Positions 25,699 through 33,323 of a stretch of 64,000 nt of DNA are shown one piece after another. The first letter of the stretch is position 1, and every line of letters starts with the position of its first letter. The position numbers and the translations under genes were made by a program. The stretch lies in NCBI RefSeq assembly GCF_018390735.1, contig NZ_JAHBCL010000023.1, positions 1-64,000 of the forward strand, in the 5' to 3' direction. The notes under the pieces are model-generated. The model did not search any database. It was not told the DNA's origin and saw only the letters and a list, made by a program, of their open reading frames with translations. This stretch comes from Fusibacter paucivorans (GTDB taxonomy: Bacteria; Bacillota; Clostridia; Peptostreptococcales; Acidaminobacteraceae).

Positions 25699-26169
25699 TC
25701 AATCATCAGCCGACCCTAAATAACGAATGTACTGATTCGTCGTCGCCAGTTTCACCGTGTGTGAATAATGATTATCACTTTTAAGTGCTGCATCGTAAAG
25801 GCCAAACTTCACGTAAATTGGCAGCTTCGCCAGTTCTGGAGCGATCTTAAAAAACGCCGCTTCATCATGATGAGTATAGATAATGACTTCCAGTTTTGCA
25901 GCCAACGCTGCCTGAACCAAAGCAATCATTTCGCCTGACTGCTCTGTCCATTCAAGGCCCGAGAGAATAATTCCCTGATTGAGTCCATTGCGTCTAACCG
26001 ACCGAATAATCGCTTCCGGCGAAGCCATCATCGTCAGTGAATCATCCTTTAAGTGCTCATTGATACAGTCGGGACACGGCATGCTGCAACCGTTGGCAAT
26101 AATCACGGCGCCAATAAAGGGCGCATCATTTAATATGTTGTGAACAATGCCTTTGTAACGGATTTCCAT
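25699..26169 (-). CDS. nrdG: Anaerobic ribonucleotide reductase activating protein NrdG
   Basis: This 156-aa radical SAM enzyme forms the glycyl radical on NrdD using S-adenosylmethionine and a 4Fe-4S cluster. The cluster motif CxxxCxxC is C28, C32, C35 (NGCSMPCPDC), and the SAM-binding region follows with ILSGLEW near 67. Length fits the short NrdG class. It begins five bases after nrdD on the same strand and shares the riboswitch-controlled operon. Confidence 0.92.
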   Translation of the reverse strand: MEIRYKGIVHNILNDAPFIGAVIIANGCSMPCPDCINEHLKDDSLTMMASPEAIIRSVRRNGLNQGIILSGLEWTEQSGEMIALVQAALAAKLEVIIYTHHDEAAFFKIAPELAKLPIYVKFGLYDAALKSDNHYSHTVKLATTNQYIRYLGSADD

Positions 26170-26173
26170 CTTT

Positions 26174-28306
26174 TTATGGCCTCACTTTCACACGCGCCGT
26201 ATCATTTGTCTTAATCGTATGTGTCCGTGACGGCTCTGCATCTTTTACGCGATCGGTTCGCGTGTCAAGTCGTCCGGAAACGGCATCAATTTGTTTGCGG
26301 TCTTTAAACTCCGCTTTCTTGCCGTCATTGAAGCGGCTAACCGGTCTAATATAACCTGTAACGCGCTGATAGCTCTCCACTGGCGCGCCGCAGTGCGGAC
26401 ATGTTTCTTGGTTGCCGTGAATAAAGCCATGTGTTTCACAGATGCTGTAGACAGGCGATAACGACGTGTATGGCGCTTCAAAATTTTCGGTTACATACTT
26501 GATAATCGCCTTTGCTTTATCTCCGGAAATTGATGTTTCAAGGTAATTGTGAATAACCGTACCGCCAGTGTGAAGTGCTTGCAGTTTATGCTGATGATCA
26601 TATAAGCTGTGGATGTCTTTCACTTTTTTCACAGGCATGTGACAGCTGTTGGTGTAGTAAGGCACTGATTCGCCTTGAGTTTTAATATCCTTGTAAATTT
26701 TGCGGTCTGTAGTCGCCAGTTTATACGCCGTGCTTTCAGCAGGTGTCGCCTCTAAATTGAAAAGGTCACCGGTTTCCTCCTGAAAATCGCGCATGCGATC
26801 ACGCATATATTCCAGCACTTCATACGTAAAGGCATAGCCCGCCTCGGTATCAATGCCTTCACCAAGTAAATTCTCACACATCTCATTGGCACCGACATAA
26901 CCAATGGTGCTGAAGTGATTATCCAGCGTGCCTACATATTCCATAAAAGCCGGCAAAAGGCCACGATCAAGCTGCTGCTTTAAAAATTTGCGTTTGATCA
27001 CCAGCGATTCTTTTGCAAGCAGCATGTTTCGGTCTAGTATTTCAAAAAAAGCTTCCTTTGTTTTCGCTTCATAAGCATACCGCGGCAAATTGAGCGTCAC
27101 AACACCGATTGAACCCGTTTTTTCCCCTGAGCCGAAGAGTCCGCCGTTGCGTTTCACGAGTTCCCGCTTATCCAATCTCAGACGACAGCACATGCTTCTG
27201 GCATCTTCCGGCTTCATGTCCGAATTAATGAAGTTCGCAAAATATGGAATACCGTATTTCCCCGTCATTTCCCAGAGCAGTTTTTCGTTTTCACGATCCC
27301 AGTCAAAGGCTTTATGAATGTTGTATGTTGGAATCGGATAGCTGTGAACGGCACCATTGGCGTCGCCTTCCAGCATTACTTCATAAAAGGCTTTGTTAAT
27401 CATGTCCATTTCAGCCTGACAGGCATCATAATTGTAATCAAGCGGTTTACCGGCGATGATAGCAGGGGTATTGGCCATGTCACTTGGTACCATGAGGTCA
27501 AATGTCAGGTTTGAGAAAGCGGGCTCCGCACCACCTCTGCTGTTGGAATTAATTTGGAAGATAAAGCTCTGCATCTCCTGTTTCACTTCTGTATAAGAAA
27601 GATTATCTTCTTTGACAAAAGGCGCCGTCAGGGTATCAAAAGAACTAAACGCCACAGCGCCGGCGATCTCATTTTGATAAATGGTCGTCAGATTGGCAAC
27701 TTGCGCCAGCAGACTGCCAAAGTGCTTTGCGGGCTTTGAACTAGGGATATTGCTAATACCCTTAACGCCTTTACGAATAATATCCATCAACGAATAACCA
27801 CAGCAGTAAACCGTGAGGGCACCGAGGTCATGAATATGAAAATCACCGCTCTTATAAGCATTGGCAATATGTGAAGGATAGACGCGATGCAACCAGTAAT
27901 CCCGCGACTGCATTTCTGAAATGTATTTGTTCAGCGCACCGTAACTGTAATGCGCATTGGAATTTTCTGTGACCCGCCAGTCGATTTTATCCATGTATTC
28001 ATCTATTTTATTAATGTAGTGATCAATGCCCAGACGGCTTTTGGCATGCTCTTCGCGATATAGAATGTACGCTTTTGCCACAGCATAGTAGCCATAAGCC
28101 ATCAGCGTCTGTTCAACGGCATCCTGGATCGCTTCAATGTGGACAATTGGCTTATCCAAGCGTTTTACCGTTTCAGCAACGAGAAACGACAAAGTGTGTG
28201 TCGGCGTTACCCCCGTCTCACGAAAGGCCTTTGCCATTGCACCCTCTATCTTATTGGCATTGTAAACTTCATTTTGGCCTTCTCTCTTAATCACTTGCAA
28301 AATCAT
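26174..28306 (-). CDS. nrdD: Anaerobic (class III) ribonucleoside-triphosphate reductase NrdD
   Basis: This 710-aa glycyl-radical enzyme makes deoxyribonucleotides without oxygen or cobalamin. An ATP-cone (about 1-90: VIKREGQNEVYNANKIEGAMAKAF) is followed by the catalytic barrel. A C-terminal metal-binding segment has CETHGFIHG and CPHCG, and the radical loop is RVTGY with the glycine near residue 675. The start at 28306 has AGGGG upstream; an in-frame ATG 35 codons earlier would read through the leader terminator and is rejected. The leader holds a cobalamin riboswitch and terminator, so expression should fall when B12 is plentiful. Confidence 0.93.
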   Translation of the reverse strand: MILQVIKREGQNEVYNANKIEGAMAKAFRETGVTPTHTLSFLVAETVKRLDKPIVHIEAIQDAVEQTLMAYGYYAVAKAYILYREEHAKSRLGIDHYINKIDEYMDKIDWRVTENSNAHYSYGALNKYISEMQSRDYWLHRVYPSHIANAYKSGDFHIHDLGALTVYCCGYSLMDIIRKGVKGISNIPSSKPAKHFGSLLAQVANLTTIYQNEIAGAVAFSSFDTLTAPFVKEDNLSYTEVKQEMQSFIFQINSNSRGGAEPAFSNLTFDLMVPSDMANTPAIIAGKPLDYNYDACQAEMDMINKAFYEVMLEGDANGAVHSYPIPTYNIHKAFDWDRENEKLLWEMTGKYGIPYFANFINSDMKPEDARSMCCRLRLDKRELVKRNGGLFGSGEKTGSIGVVTLNLPRYAYEAKTKEAFFEILDRNMLLAKESLVIKRKFLKQQLDRGLLPAFMEYVGTLDNHFSTIGYVGANEMCENLLGEGIDTEAGYAFTYEVLEYMRDRMRDFQEETGDLFNLEATPAESTAYKLATTDRKIYKDIKTQGESVPYYTNSCHMPVKKVKDIHSLYDHQHKLQALHTGGTVIHNYLETSISGDKAKAIIKYVTENFEAPYTSLSPVYSICETHGFIHGNQETCPHCGAPVESYQRVTGYIRPVSRFNDGKKAEFKDRKQIDAVSGRLDTRTDRVKDAEPSRTHTIKTNDTARVKVRP

Positions 28307-28348
28307 ATGTTGACCCCTTTCCTTTCTGTGTGAGCCTATAGAATGACA

Positions 28349-28374
28349 TAAAAAACACTGCGCGCTGGCAGTGT
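28349..28374 (-). terminator. Leader terminator between riboswitch and nrdD
   Basis: On the minus strand ACACTG, loop CCAGCGCG, CAGTGT is followed by TTTTTAT. It lies between the cobalamin aptamer and the nrdD start and is the likely expression platform (transcription termination with B12 bound). Confidence 0.82.
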
Positions 28375-28431
28375 CTGTGTTTAAACGAATCACACAAAGC
28401 ATTCTTCCCACCGAAGATTAACGCTGCGTCT

Positions 28432-28572
28432 GCAGGCAGGTCTCCTGACTCGTGGTCCCCTTACTCGCTGCCCTTCCCGTCTCGCAACAGTGGCACACAG
28501 CTTTCATCACACTTACAGTAGCGGGGGCTGTGGAAGATTTTCACTTCCTTCCCTTTTAACATTTCGACCTGC
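28432..28572 (-). ncRNA. Cobalamin (AdoCbl) riboswitch
   Basis: Read on the minus strand, the leader contains the ordered conserved blocks of the cobalamin aptamer. They are GCAGGT, then AAAAGGGAA, CACAGCCCCCGCTACTG, GCCACTG, GGGAAGG and AGTCAGGAGACCTGCC. The outer P1 pairing GCAGGT/ACCTGC is present. It lies downstream of a strong promoter and upstream of the terminator at 28349-28374 and nrdD. Binding of adenosylcobalamin should switch nrdDG off. Confidence 0.95.
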
Positions 28573-28596
28573 AAACTCAATATAATGTATGAATCT

Positions 28597-28625
28597 ATTG
28601 TACTCACACTATATGTAGTTGTCAA
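28597..28625 (-). promoter_or_regulatory. Sigma-A promoter of the riboswitch-nrdDG operon
   Basis: On the minus strand, TTGACA (28625-28620), a 17-bp spacer and TACAAT (28602-28597) match the housekeeping consensus closely. Transcription would start about 20 bases before the riboswitch. The remainder of the gap up to 28814 shows no gene. Confidence 0.85.
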
Positions 28626-28814
28626 TGGGCATTCACTAGGTCCATTGTCACAAATGGCAGCATTTCGCCTGTAACCGTTTAAAAAACTGCTAAAAATAAC
28701 GCCAATTGATAAAATTTTAGGTTATTTTAAGGTTTACAGGATATGCTAATGAAAACAGGCGTTAACCGCAAGTTAATCTTCAGACAAAATAGAGTCTACT
28801 AAAAAGGAGTCCCT

Positions 28815-30155
28815 ATGAAAGCTTTAAAATCGAAAAAACTGATTATGGTATTCATCCTAATGCTATCTCTTGCAGGATGCAGTGCCGCTGAAACAGTGAA
28901 CTCAACCAGTCCAATTGATGACACGCAAGCCGGCAATACCGAACAGACAGGCTCTGAATTCCTTCCGGAATCTCAGAATGCCAATTCGGACGATAATCTA
29001 AATAACCATGTCGGTGAAACGACTGGCAGCGCTGAAGCCGTCCTCGATCTCGACAATATGTTTTCAGATCGCGACCTTGAACAGACCGCGGATACGAGCA
29101 AAGCCGTTGCCATTGCACTAACAGATGGCAACGATGTCAATATATTCGAAGAAGGCGTCTACGTGCTCAGTGGTGATGTTGAGAACGTCACCGTGACTGT
29201 TCAAGCAGACGACGAGGCAAAAGTACAGTTGGTACTGGATGGCGTCAGTATTACAAATGAAAATACGGCACCTATTAATATCGAATCCGCCGACAAAGTG
29301 TTCATCGCCCTCGTATCGGACGAAAACACCCTCTCTGTCACAGGTGAATATGTCAATACGACCGATACCAACATCGACGCCGTTATCTTTTCAAAATCCG
29401 ATTTGGTGCTAAACGGTACCGGCAGCGTTACAATCAGTTCTGCCACAGCAAACGGCATCACCTCAAAAGATGACCTCAAGATAACAGGCGGTACCTACAC
29501 CATTGCCGCTGCCCTCGACGCCGTGGAAGCAAATGATTCCATTCGCATCTATGACGGCATCTTTATCATTGACACAGGCAAAGATGCCTTTCACAGTGAA
29601 AACGATGACGACCTCAATCTCGGTTATATGTATATCAAAAACGGCAATTTTACCATCAGTGCTGCCGATGACGGCATGCAGGCCAACAGCATCATGCAGA
29701 TAGACGGCGGCGATATTGACATCATCACGTCAACAGAAGGAATCGAAGCAACTTTTGTTCGGATCAATGGCGGCAACATTGATATCTACGCAACTGATGA
29801 CGGAATCAATGCCTCTGACAACAGCGATTATACAGTTGCCATAGAGGTCAACGGCGGCAATATCAATGTCGAAGTAGGCCCCGGCGATACCGATGGTTTT
29901 GATGCAAACGGTACGATCACCATCAATGGCGGCACCATTGCTGTAACCGCTAATTCAGCATTTGACGCCGATGTGTCGGCAACCCTGAACGGCGGTGACG
30001 TCACTGTCAATGGCGAAACCGTCACTGAACTGCCGACTGCTCAGCGCGGCGGTGGCGGTGGCGGCAAAGGTACTCGTCCTGAAGGCGCCCCTACCGATGC
30101 CCCTACCGATGGTCGCTCTCGTACACCAATGGCGCCACCATCCAATACGCTTTAA
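28815..30155 (+). CDS. Cthe_2159-type (carbohydrate-binding) beta-helix lipoprotein
   Basis: This 446-aa surface lipoprotein has a lipobox LAGC with Cys22, then an acidic low-complexity linker to about 90. A repetitive right-handed beta-helix-like region follows (about 95-400) with recurrent NGGxIxI and DGxxA/DDGI turns (for example INGGNIDIYATDDGINASDNS). It resembles the Cthe_2159 calcium-binding, polysaccharide-binding family. The C-terminal ~40 residues are glycine- and proline-rich (GGGGGGKG) and unstructured. AAGGAG lies upstream of the ATG. It is monocistronic with a strong terminator and probably binds polysaccharide or cell wall outside the cell. Confidence 0.75.
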   Translation: MKALKSKKLIMVFILMLSLAGCSAAETVNSTSPIDDTQAGNTEQTGSEFLPESQNANSDDNLNNHVGETTGSAEAVLDLDNMFSDRDLEQTADTSKAVAIALTDGNDVNIFEEGVYVLSGDVENVTVTVQADDEAKVQLVLDGVSITNENTAPINIESADKVFIALVSDENTLSVTGEYVNTTDTNIDAVIFSKSDLVLNGTGSVTISSATANGITSKDDLKITGGTYTIAAALDAVEANDSIRIYDGIFIIDTGKDAFHSENDDDLNLGYMYIKNGNFTISAADDGMQANSIMQIDGGDIDIITSTEGIEATFVRINGGNIDIYATDDGINASDNSDYTVAIEVNGGNINVEVGPGDTDGFDANGTITINGGTIAVTANSAFDADVSATLNGGDVTVNGETVTELPTAQRGGGGGGKGTRPEGAPTDAPTDGRSRTPMAPPSNTL

Positions 30156-30265
30156 CCAAAAGCATTATCAACCCTTATCATTTTGCGGATGAGGCCAACT
30201 GATAAGTGCTACAATGATATTTGCAGATGAAATTTGTAGCACCATTCCAATATTGTCAGTCGATT

Positions 30266-30313
30266 TTAAAACCCGGCTGCAAGGTAAAACATACCTATGC
30301 AGCCGGGTTTTTA
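30266..30313. terminator. Strong bidirectional terminator
   Basis: AAAACCCGGCTGCA (30268-30281) pairs with TGCAGCCGGGTTTT, and T/A tracts flank both sides. It separates two convergent genes and can serve both. Confidence 0.92.
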
Positions 30314-30338
30314 TGTCATCAATCATCTTTATTACACG

Positions 30339-30821
30339 TTACTGCCGTACCTTATAAATAATGCCGGCAATTTCATAGGCCTTCCAAAAGACGATGATCC
30401 CAAGGCATACCATGATGCCGCGAACGCAAATAAGTCCATAAGCCAGCGAAACCATGTCCCCCATTGAACCCATTTCAAGAAATGACGGAATTGCACTCGC
30501 TTGTGCCATTATTATTTGAAGATTACTGGTAATAAGCAGCAAACTGAGCATTTTTAGAATCAACTGCCCAACTGCCAAATGATCGAATTGATGATTAAAT
30601 AGTTCATCAGCACATTTTATATGCTTCATCACGACAGTGGGTTTCACCACGAGCACCAAGCCCAGTGCGAACATCAGTATATTTGGCACTGTTGTAAACC
30701 AATTTAAGTCAAAACTGTCCTTAATAAAGACAGCGCTTATATGCAGTATGCCTTCGACAAACCCTCGATAAAGGTAATACAGCCCAAGTGTCACAATTGA
30801 CAGTTGCATTATTTTTTTCAT
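30339..30821 (-). CDS. Hypothetical four-helix membrane protein
   Basis: This 160-aa protein has four hydrophobic helices (about 5-25, 42-60, 85-104 and 118-145) and a histidine-containing loop between helices two and three (VMKHIKCADELFNHQFDHLA). The topology resembles DUF2975, but its signature is not evident, so no family is assigned. The ATG at 30821 is ten bases after AGGAGG; two earlier ATG codons lie too close to that site. It shares the strand with the downstream-facing SanA-like gene, 54 bp away. Confidence 0.6.
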   Translation of the reverse strand: MKKIMQLSIVTLGLYYLYRGFVEGILHISAVFIKDSFDLNWFTTVPNILMFALGLVLVVKPTVVMKHIKCADELFNHQFDHLAVGQLILKMLSLLLITSNLQIIMAQASAIPSFLEMGSMGDMVSLAYGLICVRGIMVCLGIIVFWKAYEIAGIIYKVRQ

Positions 30822-30875
30822 TGTCATCATGCCTCCTCAAATGCCTAATCACCATTGAATATTAACGTTGGTGCA

Positions 30876-31637
30876 TTATTGCTGATCCCACGTCACATGT
30901 CCATCGCCAGAAATGGGAATCGGATCACCCTCATATTTCGGCAATGCCCCTGTCTCCACATCCATCACGGCTTTAACACGCGACAAGCATTCACGAAGTT
31001 GCCATTTTGCACGTAAAATCCACTTATATTTCGTTTCATCCACAGCATAGCCTACCGCATCAATGCCCAGCGATTTGGCGATGTAAACTGCCCTGCTAAT
31101 ATGAAATGACTGCGTCACAATAATTGCCTGATCGACGCCGAAGATATGTTTTGCCCTGTAGAGGCTGTCATAAGTGTCAAACCCCGCATGATCCATAAAA
31201 ATGGCCCTGTCATCCACCTCTGGTGCATTGGCCAGTATATATTTGCGCATTGCATTTACTTCATCGTAATATTTTTCTCCGTGATCGCCGGAGAGCAAGA
31301 GCTTTGCGTCATCATCCATCTGATATAGCGCTATACCCGCAAGCGTCCTGTCTTCAAGTACCATGGACAGCCGATCACCGTGAACAGATGCCCCTAAAAT
31401 AATGATCGCTTGTGTATTGGGCACATCATCCACGCCTGTGTAAATTTGATCTGCCGCACTAGCCAGTACGAGCAGATTGCAACCAGAAACCAAAATGACC
31501 AATAGCATCAAAACTAAAAAAACGGTCTTAAACAAACGCCTTTTCATAGGTTTGCTTTTATGGCTCACTTCTGTAACATCTATTAAAAGTTCTTCTTTCG
31601 TCGATTGATTATCTGTTTTTAAAAATTTTTTCTTCAA
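30876..31637 (-). CDS. SanA/YdcF-like DUF218 membrane-anchored protein
   Basis: This 253-aa protein has a cytoplasmic N-terminus of about 35 residues, one membrane helix (about 36-60), and a DUF218 domain (about 75-235). Family blocks are AIIILGASVHGDRLS, LLLSGDHG, DHAGFDTYDSLYRAK and VTQSFHISRAVYIAKSLGIDAVGY. SanA in enterobacteria affects envelope barrier function; the reaction is unknown. The start is a TTG at 31637, six bases after AAGGATGAAGG. It probably precedes the 30339-30821 membrane protein in one transcript. Confidence 0.82.
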   Translation of the reverse strand: MKKKFLKTDNQSTKEELLIDVTEVSHKSKPMKRRLFKTVFLVLMLLVILVSGCNLLVLASAADQIYTGVDDVPNTQAIIILGASVHGDRLSMVLEDRTLAGIALYQMDDDAKLLLSGDHGEKYYDEVNAMRKYILANAPEVDDRAIFMDHAGFDTYDSLYRAKHIFGVDQAIIVTQSFHISRAVYIAKSLGIDAVGYAVDETKYKWILRAKWQLRECLSRVKAVMDVETGALPKYEGDPIPISGDGHVTWDQQ

Positions 31638-31795
31638 TTTAAACCTTCATCCTTACGTTGTTTTTTATGCGGTTAAGCATCACCTGAGCAAAGCAATTTT
31701 GCATCACCATCATTATACCGTATTTTATAATGATTGCCATGCGTTCAAAGCCCTGTTTTTTGAATCATACTGTTGTTAAATGATTGTAAAGCTAC

Positions 31796-31841
31796 TTGAC
31801 ATATACTCAGCACTGAGTATAATTATAGTCAGCACTGAGTA
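31796..31841 (+). promoter_or_regulatory. PadR promoter with two palindromic operators
   Basis: -35 TTGACA (31796-31801) and -10 TATAAT (31818-31823) are 16 bp apart. The palindrome TACTCAG-CA-CTGAGTA (31804-31819) lies between them, and a near copy (31826-31841) lies downstream, exactly 22 bp or two helical turns away. This suits a PadR dimer pair that blocks the polymerase. Confidence 0.8.
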
Positions 31842-31866
31842 TAATTCATTAGAAAGGATGACTATA

Positions 31867-32397
31867 ATGATCCCACTCTATATTCTTGGGTTACTACAGC
31901 GATTTGGCCCGCAGCACGGTTATCAGCTCAAAAAATTAATCGCTGAACAACTCGCTGATTTCACACAAATCAAGCTCCCGACACTCTATTATCACTTGGA
32001 AAAAATGGCAAAGGACGGCCTGATCGTCGGCAAATCCGAAAAGTCTGACAGCCGACCTGCCAAAACAGTTTACACGATTACAGATGAAGGCATTGCTGCG
32101 TTTAAGGCACAGCTCCATACACTGCTGGATTTTCAATATCGACCAACATTTGAATCAGACGGTTTATTATATTTCTCTGATTATATGGATGAGACATTGA
32201 TTGCATCGCAATTGGCGACTTATATTGATACATTGTCATCAACGCTCCATTACTTGCGTCACCATCGGGATGAGACATTAACTTATGTTCCGGAATCATT
32301 TTCTGCAATGGTCACTATTATTTTTAGTCATCACATTCATCATTATGAAGCTGAGCTGAATTGGGCTCGTGAAACCCAAAAGACTTTAACACTATAG
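31867..32397 (+). CDS. PadR-family transcriptional regulator
   Basis: This 176-aa protein has the PadR winged helix (about 1-80: YILGLLQRFGPQHGYQLKKLI, KLPTLYYHLEKMAKDGLI and RPAKTVYTITDEG) and a helical C-terminal dimerisation domain with a histidine-rich end (SHHIHHYEAE). PadR proteins repress exporter or stress genes and often themselves. ATG at 31867 is eight bases after AAAGGA; an earlier ATG overlaps that site. It is followed nine bases later by a methyltransferase gene, which is therefore likely under its control. Confidence 0.88.
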   Translation: MIPLYILGLLQRFGPQHGYQLKKLIAEQLADFTQIKLPTLYYHLEKMAKDGLIVGKSEKSDSRPAKTVYTITDEGIAAFKAQLHTLLDFQYRPTFESDGLLYFSDYMDETLIASQLATYIDTLSSTLHYLRHHRDETLTYVPESFSAMVTIIFSHHIHHYEAELNWARETQKTLTL

Positions 32398-32406
32398 GAG
32401 GCATTT

Positions 32407-33063
32407 ATGGCAAAGCCAAGAATCATCGAAACCAATGAAGGCATACAGGGCGAAGTCACCGTTGAAATTTATGATCAATTTGCAAAGACAATGCGCGACA
32501 GAGGTTGGCATGAAATCGACAACCTATTAAAGATCGGCATGACAAAAGGACACGCCCTTGAAATTGGACCCGGTCCGGGTTATGTCGGTTTAGAATGGCT
32601 CAAAAAAACCGATGACACCATGGTCACCGGCTGTGAAATCAGTCCTGATATGCTGAAACTTGCTCAAAAAAACGCTGCCGAATACGGCTTTGAAACGCGA
32701 ACTGCTTATGTTAAGGGCACCGGCATGACAATGCCCTTTGAAGCTGAGACTTTTGACAACGTCTTTTCAAACGGCTCACTTCACGAATGGGAAGATCCAA
32801 TTGCCGTTTTTAACGAAATCGCCCGTGTCTTAAAGCCCGGCGGAAAATTCTGCATTTCTGATATGCGGCGTGATGTCAATCCACTTCTGAAATGGGGCAT
32901 TTACGCCATTACAAAACCTAAAGCCATACGGCCAGGCTATCTCACTTCATTAAATGCCGCATATACCACGGATGAATTAGAATCACTTTTATCCAAATCA
33001 ACGCTTAAGCATTTTTCTGTCCAAAAGGCTTTCTTCGGACTTACCGTTACTGGCTGGCAATAA
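32407..33063 (+). CDS. SAM-dependent class I methyltransferase
   Basis: This 218-aa enzyme has the Rossmann methyltransferase core: motif I ALEIGPGPGYVGLEW near residue 50, the acidic residue of motif II in TGCEISPDML near 75, motif IV DNVFSNGSLHEWEDP near 118, and RVLKPGGKFCISDM near 140. The family is Methyltransf_11/25. The substrate is unknown. AGGAGG precedes the ATG by five bases, and the gene is cotranscribed with padR. Confidence 0.85.
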   Translation: MAKPRIIETNEGIQGEVTVEIYDQFAKTMRDRGWHEIDNLLKIGMTKGHALEIGPGPGYVGLEWLKKTDDTMVTGCEISPDMLKLAQKNAAEYGFETRTAYVKGTGMTMPFEAETFDNVFSNGSLHEWEDPIAVFNEIARVLKPGGKFCISDMRRDVNPLLKWGIYAITKPKAIRPGYLTSLNAAYTTDELESLLSKSTLKHFSVQKAFFGLTVTGWQ

Positions 33064-33323
33064 GTTGATCAAATGAATCGCCCCACTTATTCGAGTACAT
33101 TTTTCAGTTGACACACTTTCCTTATACAATGTCTTTAGGTTTTAAAGGACGACCTATAACCTTTAAAGCTATCAGCAATTATACATTTACATGTATAATT
33201 AATTTATTAGATGGAGTGATGTCTGTAGCTTCCTTGAATCTTGACTTCGTTATTGAAAGACTAACAGCTCTATTTTATAGCATTCATTATATGTCTGTTT
33301 GACATAACTTTATCTTGCATTGC

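Noticed and set aside
28307-28411. Upstream in-frame start of nrdD, 35 codons longer
   Set aside because: It would span the riboswitch terminator, and the ATG at 28306 has a good ribosome site.
33108-33302. 64-codon frame between the methyltransferase and GGDEF genes
   Set aside because: There is no ribosome site and the composition is atypical of the neighbouring proteins.
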